Assembly: GCA_945888895.1 (NCBI GenBank)
Contig: CAMDAY010000103.1
Location: 1-7,586, forward strand
Length of the DNA stretch: 7,586 bases
Direction of reading: 5' to 3'
Source: Dehalococcoides mccartyi
GTDB lineage: Bacteria; Chloroflexota; Dehalococcoidia; UBA2979
The notes under the pieces are model-generated. The model was not told the DNA's origin and ran no database searches. It saw only the letters and a list, made by a program, of their open reading frames with translations. The translations under genes and the position numbers were made by a program. Below, piece by piece: positions 5,657-7,586 of this stretch (its first letter is position 1; each line of letters begins with the position of its first letter).

Positions 5657-6514
5657 GTGATCATCGTGCGACAGGCCGCCTGGCTCTCCGCGCTGGTCGC
5701 CACTGCCCTCCTGCTCCTCGTCCTTTCGCCCCTGCCGCAGGCCGCGCGCGTCGAGGAAGCCGTTGGCGGCGCGGTGTCGCCCATCGCCGCCGCGATCCGC
5801 GGCGTCGTTCGGCCGTCCGCCGATGTCCTCCTGCACGCCGGCCAGATGGAGCAGCTCGCGTCCAAGAACGCCGAGCTCCGTCGCGCGCTCGCGCGGTCCG
5901 AGGGCGACCTGAGCGCCCTGCGCGAGGAGCGTACCCGCGTGCAGGCGGCGACGACGCTGATCGCCGCCGTCGGCGATCGCGCCGATCAGTTCATTACCGC
6001 CTCGGTGCTCGCACGCGATCCCGCCCCCGGCCGTCAGCTGCTGCTCATCGATCGAGGCACACGGCATGGCGTGCGCGCGGGTCAGCCGGTGCTCGGCCCC
6101 GGGGCGACCCTGGTCGGCATCGTCGCGCAGGCGGACGACCGGCACGCGCGCATCCGCCTGATCACCGACCGCGACTCTGCCGCCTCGACGATCGTGCAGT
6201 CGTCGAGGACCCCCGCCGCCCTCGCCGGCACGGGCAGCGGCCTGCGCCTCGACTTCGTGTCGCACGGGGCCGCCGTGGCGCCGGGCGACGTCGTGCTGAC
6301 CTCGGCGCTCGGGGGGCTGCTGCCACCCGGCCTGCTCGCGGGCAAGGTCACCAGCGTCCACTCCGCGCCGCAGGACCTCAACGAGACCATCGTCGTCGAG
6401 CCCCTCGCCGACCTCGCACGGCTCGAGGAGGTCCTCGTCATGACGGGGTTCACGCCCGGCGCCGACCTTCCGCTGTCGTCGGGCACTGCAACGAAGGCCG
6501 GAGGCGGTTCGTGA
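5657..6514 (+). CDS. mreC: MreC, rod-shape determining protein
   Basis: MreC is a bitopic membrane protein that links cytoplasmic MreB, through MreD and RodZ, to PBP2 in the periplasm or outside the membrane, and activates PBP2. The 285-residue product has a short cytosolic start, one membrane helix at about 6-25 and a predicted coiled coil at about 60-98 (QMEQLASKNAELRRALARSE). The two-lobed beta domain follows, with LLIDRGTRHGVRAGQPVLG (129-147) and GDVVLTSALGGLLPPGLLAG (210-229), both characteristic of MreC. The last 20 residues are a Gly/Ser/Thr-rich tail. The GTG at 5657 was chosen because TGGAGG lies 6 nt upstream and the product then starts just before the membrane helix; the frame is open further up to 5534, but that stretch overlaps the hairpin and is not conserved-looking. 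It lies between mreB and mreD. Confidence 0.95.
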   Translation: MIIVRQAAWLSALVATALLLLVLSPLPQAARVEEAVGGAVSPIAAAIRGVVRPSADVLLHAGQMEQLASKNAELRRALARSEGDLSALREERTRVQAATTLIAAVGDRADQFITASVLARDPAPGRQLLLIDRGTRHGVRAGQPVLGPGATLVGIVAQADDRHARIRLITDRDSAASTIVQSSRTPAALAGTGSGLRLDFVSHGAAVAPGDVVLTSALGGLLPPGLLAGKVTSVHSAPQDLNETIVVEPLADLARLEEVLVMTGFTPGADLPLSSGTATKAGGGS

Positions 6515-6525
6515 TGCCACGATGA
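6514..6525 (+). other. Possible three-codon minicistron (MPR) coupling mreC to mreD
   Basis: ATG CCA CGA TGA starts on the last base of the mreC stop codon, and its own stop overlaps the second possible mreD ATG (6525) by one base, giving two successive TGATG junctions. GGAGG at 6500-6504 is 9 nt before this ATG but 17 nt before the first mreD ATG, too far for direct initiation. The ribosome may therefore reinitiate into mreD. This is a reading of the sequence only; the ATG may be unused. Confidence 0.3.
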
Positions 6526-7025
6526 TGGCCCTGCCGCTCGTCTTGCTCGCCGTGATGGCGTCGATTCTCCAGGTCGGGGCCGTCCCCGCCGCCTTCGGGC
6601 AGCCACTGGCTGCTCCGCTGCTCCCCGTCGCGCTCCTCGCCGGCTGGGCCGCGATCCGACGCCCGCGCGAGGCGTGGCCCGCCCCGCTCGCCGCCGCTGC
6701 CGTGCTCGGTGCGGTGTCTGACCTGCGCGTGGGGGCGTTCCTGCTTGCGCTCCTGCCGGTGCTCGCGATCGCCACCGCCATCCGCCTCCGCGAACGTCGA
6801 GGCGAGGCCACCCTCCTCCGCCGACTTGCCCTCGCCGCCGTGGCCGCTAGCCTCGGCACCGCGTGTTATGTCCTAATCCTCTCGGCCGCCGCCGGGACCA
6901 CCCCCGCGCTGTCCCAGGGCTTCGTGGCGCTGACGAAGGGCATGGCGTGGACGGCCGCCATCGCGACGATCCTCGCCGCCGCGATGTGGCGCGCGCGCAC
7001 CGACAGCGGCGGGCTGTTCGCATGA
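6522..7025 (+). CDS. mreD: MreD, rod-shape determining membrane protein
   Basis: A 167-residue integral membrane protein, the usual MreD length. The sequence is almost wholly hydrophobic, with about six predicted helices (roughly 3-25, 28-45, 54-67, 69-88, 100-122, 135-155). Short charged loops (RRPRE at 46-50, RLRERRGE at 88-95) are likely cytosolic. GAVSDLRVGAFLLALLPVL (63-81) resembles the conserved G-x-x-x-D motif region of MreD. MreD diverges strongly, so the call rests mainly on position between mreC and the PBP2 gene plus topology. Two adjacent ATGs (6522, 6525) are possible starts; neither has an SD at normal distance, so translation is probably coupled to mreC. The stop overlaps the PBP2 start (ATGA). 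Confidence 0.87.
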   Translation: MMALPLVLLAVMASILQVGAVPAAFGQPLAAPLLPVALLAGWAAIRRPREAWPAPLAAAAVLGAVSDLRVGAFLLALLPVLAIATAIRLRERRGEATLLRRLALAAVAASLGTACYVLILSAAAGTTPALSQGFVALTKGMAWTAAIATILAAAMWRARTDSGGLFA

Positions 7026-7586
7026 ACTGGTCCGCCGGGACGAACCCCCGGCTGCCGCTGCTCGCCGCGGTGGTGCTCGCGATCTGCGGCATCCTCGTCG
7101 TGCAGGTGCTGCGCCTGCAGGTGTTCGCGCCCGTCGTGCCCGCCTCGGCACTCGGCGGCATCCCTCGCGTCGTCCCCGTCGAGGCGCCCCGGGGCCTGAT
7201 CACCGACCGCAGCGGTGTCGTCCTCGCGCGCAACACGCCCAGGTACCGCGCGTCGCTCGTGCCCGGCGAGCTGCCGCCTGAGGGCGAGCCCCGACGCGCC
7301 GCGCTGATGCGCATCGCACAGTCGCTGAAGATCGCGTACAGCGACCTCGAGCAGGCGGCGACCAGCAGGATCGCCGTCGTCGATCCGTTCGCCCCGGTTG
7401 CCCTGCGACAGGGCATGACGGGCGACGACGCGATCATGGCGCGCGCCGCGCTCGCGGGCATCCCCGGCGCACGCGTCGAGATATCGCCGTCGAGGGAGTA
7501 CGAGCCCACGGGCGCGCTCGCGCACGTGCTGGGATACGTGAGCTCGCTGCCCTCGGAGCAGGCGCAGTCCCTCGTCGCCGAGGGCT
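7022..7586 (+). CDS. mrdA: Penicillin-binding protein 2, class B elongasome transpeptidase (N-terminal fragment)
   Basis: PBP2 cross-links peptidoglycan peptides during lateral growth, paired with the RodA glycosyltransferase and activated by MreC. The first 188 codons are visible and the gene runs off the right edge, so the transpeptidase domain with its Ser-x-x-Lys motif is not seen. Residues 1-10 are cytosolic, 11-34 form the membrane anchor, and the class B PBP dimerisation/pedestal domain follows. It contains EAPRGLITDRSGVVLARN (54-71), the conserved R-G-x-I-x-D-R motif, and REYEPTGALAHVLGYVS (158-174), which matches the family's Y-P-x-G-x-x-A-H-x-L-G-Y-V block. The ATG overlaps the mreD stop by four bases (ATGA), a typical coupled junction. 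A divisome PBP3 (FtsI) has the same architecture, but the mreBCD context favours PBP2. Confidence 0.93.
   Translation, partial: MNWSAGTNPRLPLLAAVVLAICGILVVQVLRLQVFAPVVPASALGGIPRVVPVEAPRGLITDRSGVVLARNTPRYRASLVPGELPPEGEPRRAALMRIAQSLKIAYSDLEQAATSRIAVVDPFAPVALRQGMTGDDAIMARAALAGIPGARVEISPSREYEPTGALAHVLGYVSSLPSEQAQSLVAEG

Noticed and set aside
5081..6859. 592-codon open frame on the minus strand opposite mreB, mreC and mreD
   Set aside because: It is antisense to three well-supported genes and is rich in Arg, Ala and Gly, the usual product of reading high-GC DNA in the wrong frame. No domain is recognisable.
1..7586. CRISPR array, IS element, tRNA or rRNA
   Set aside because: No regularly spaced direct repeats, transposase motifs, terminal inverted repeats or tRNA/rRNA-like segments were seen on either strand by eye.

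Overview
This is a GC-rich chromosomal window of ordinary bacterial housekeeping genes, tightly packed and with little sign of mobile DNA. The gene content (a HisA beginning MDVIPAIDIRGGQ, NAD-dependent LigA, a rubrerythrin-VIT1 iron transporter and an mreB-mreC-mreD-PBP2 cluster) fits a high-GC rod-forming or elongating bacterium. I lean towards Chloroflexota (Dehalococcoidia/SAR202-like or Thermomicrobia-like). Deep-branching Actinomycetota also carry mreBCD, so the phylum is an inference, not something the sequence proves.

Layout. On the minus strand, positions 1-806 hold a histidine-biosynthesis unit transcribed leftwards: hisH first, then the first 29 codons of hisA, which runs off the left edge. 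A 141-bp divergent spacer (807-947) separates hisH from ligA on the plus strand. The spacer contains a -10-like element for each direction. The one for ligA lies exactly 7 nt before the ATG, which predicts a leaderless mRNA. After ligA (948-3047) comes a 64-bp gap with a -10-like element and a clear Shine-Dalgarno, then a 377-aa ferritin-like/VIT1 membrane protein (3112-4245).

A 183-bp gap (4246-4428) holds a bulged stem-loop just behind the VIT gene, a good extended -10 promoter and a short structured leader. It opens the elongasome operon: mreB (4429-5490, probably a TTG start), a 166-bp spacer with two strong tandem hairpins, mreC (5657-6514, GTG start with a strong SD), mreD (6522-7025) and the 5' part of the mrdA/PBP2 gene (7022 to the right edge). 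MreB filaments, the MreC scaffold, membrane protein MreD and the transpeptidase PBP2 act together in lateral cell-wall synthesis; rodA would be expected nearby, outside the window.

I found no undescribed system. The items worth a second look are small-scale control features: the predicted leaderless ligA mRNA and the lack of -35 elements at three of the four candidate promoters; the paired hairpins between mreB and mreC; a three-codon minicistron joining mreC to mreD by two successive TGATG overlaps; and a TTG start giving MreB a hydrophobic N-terminal extension.
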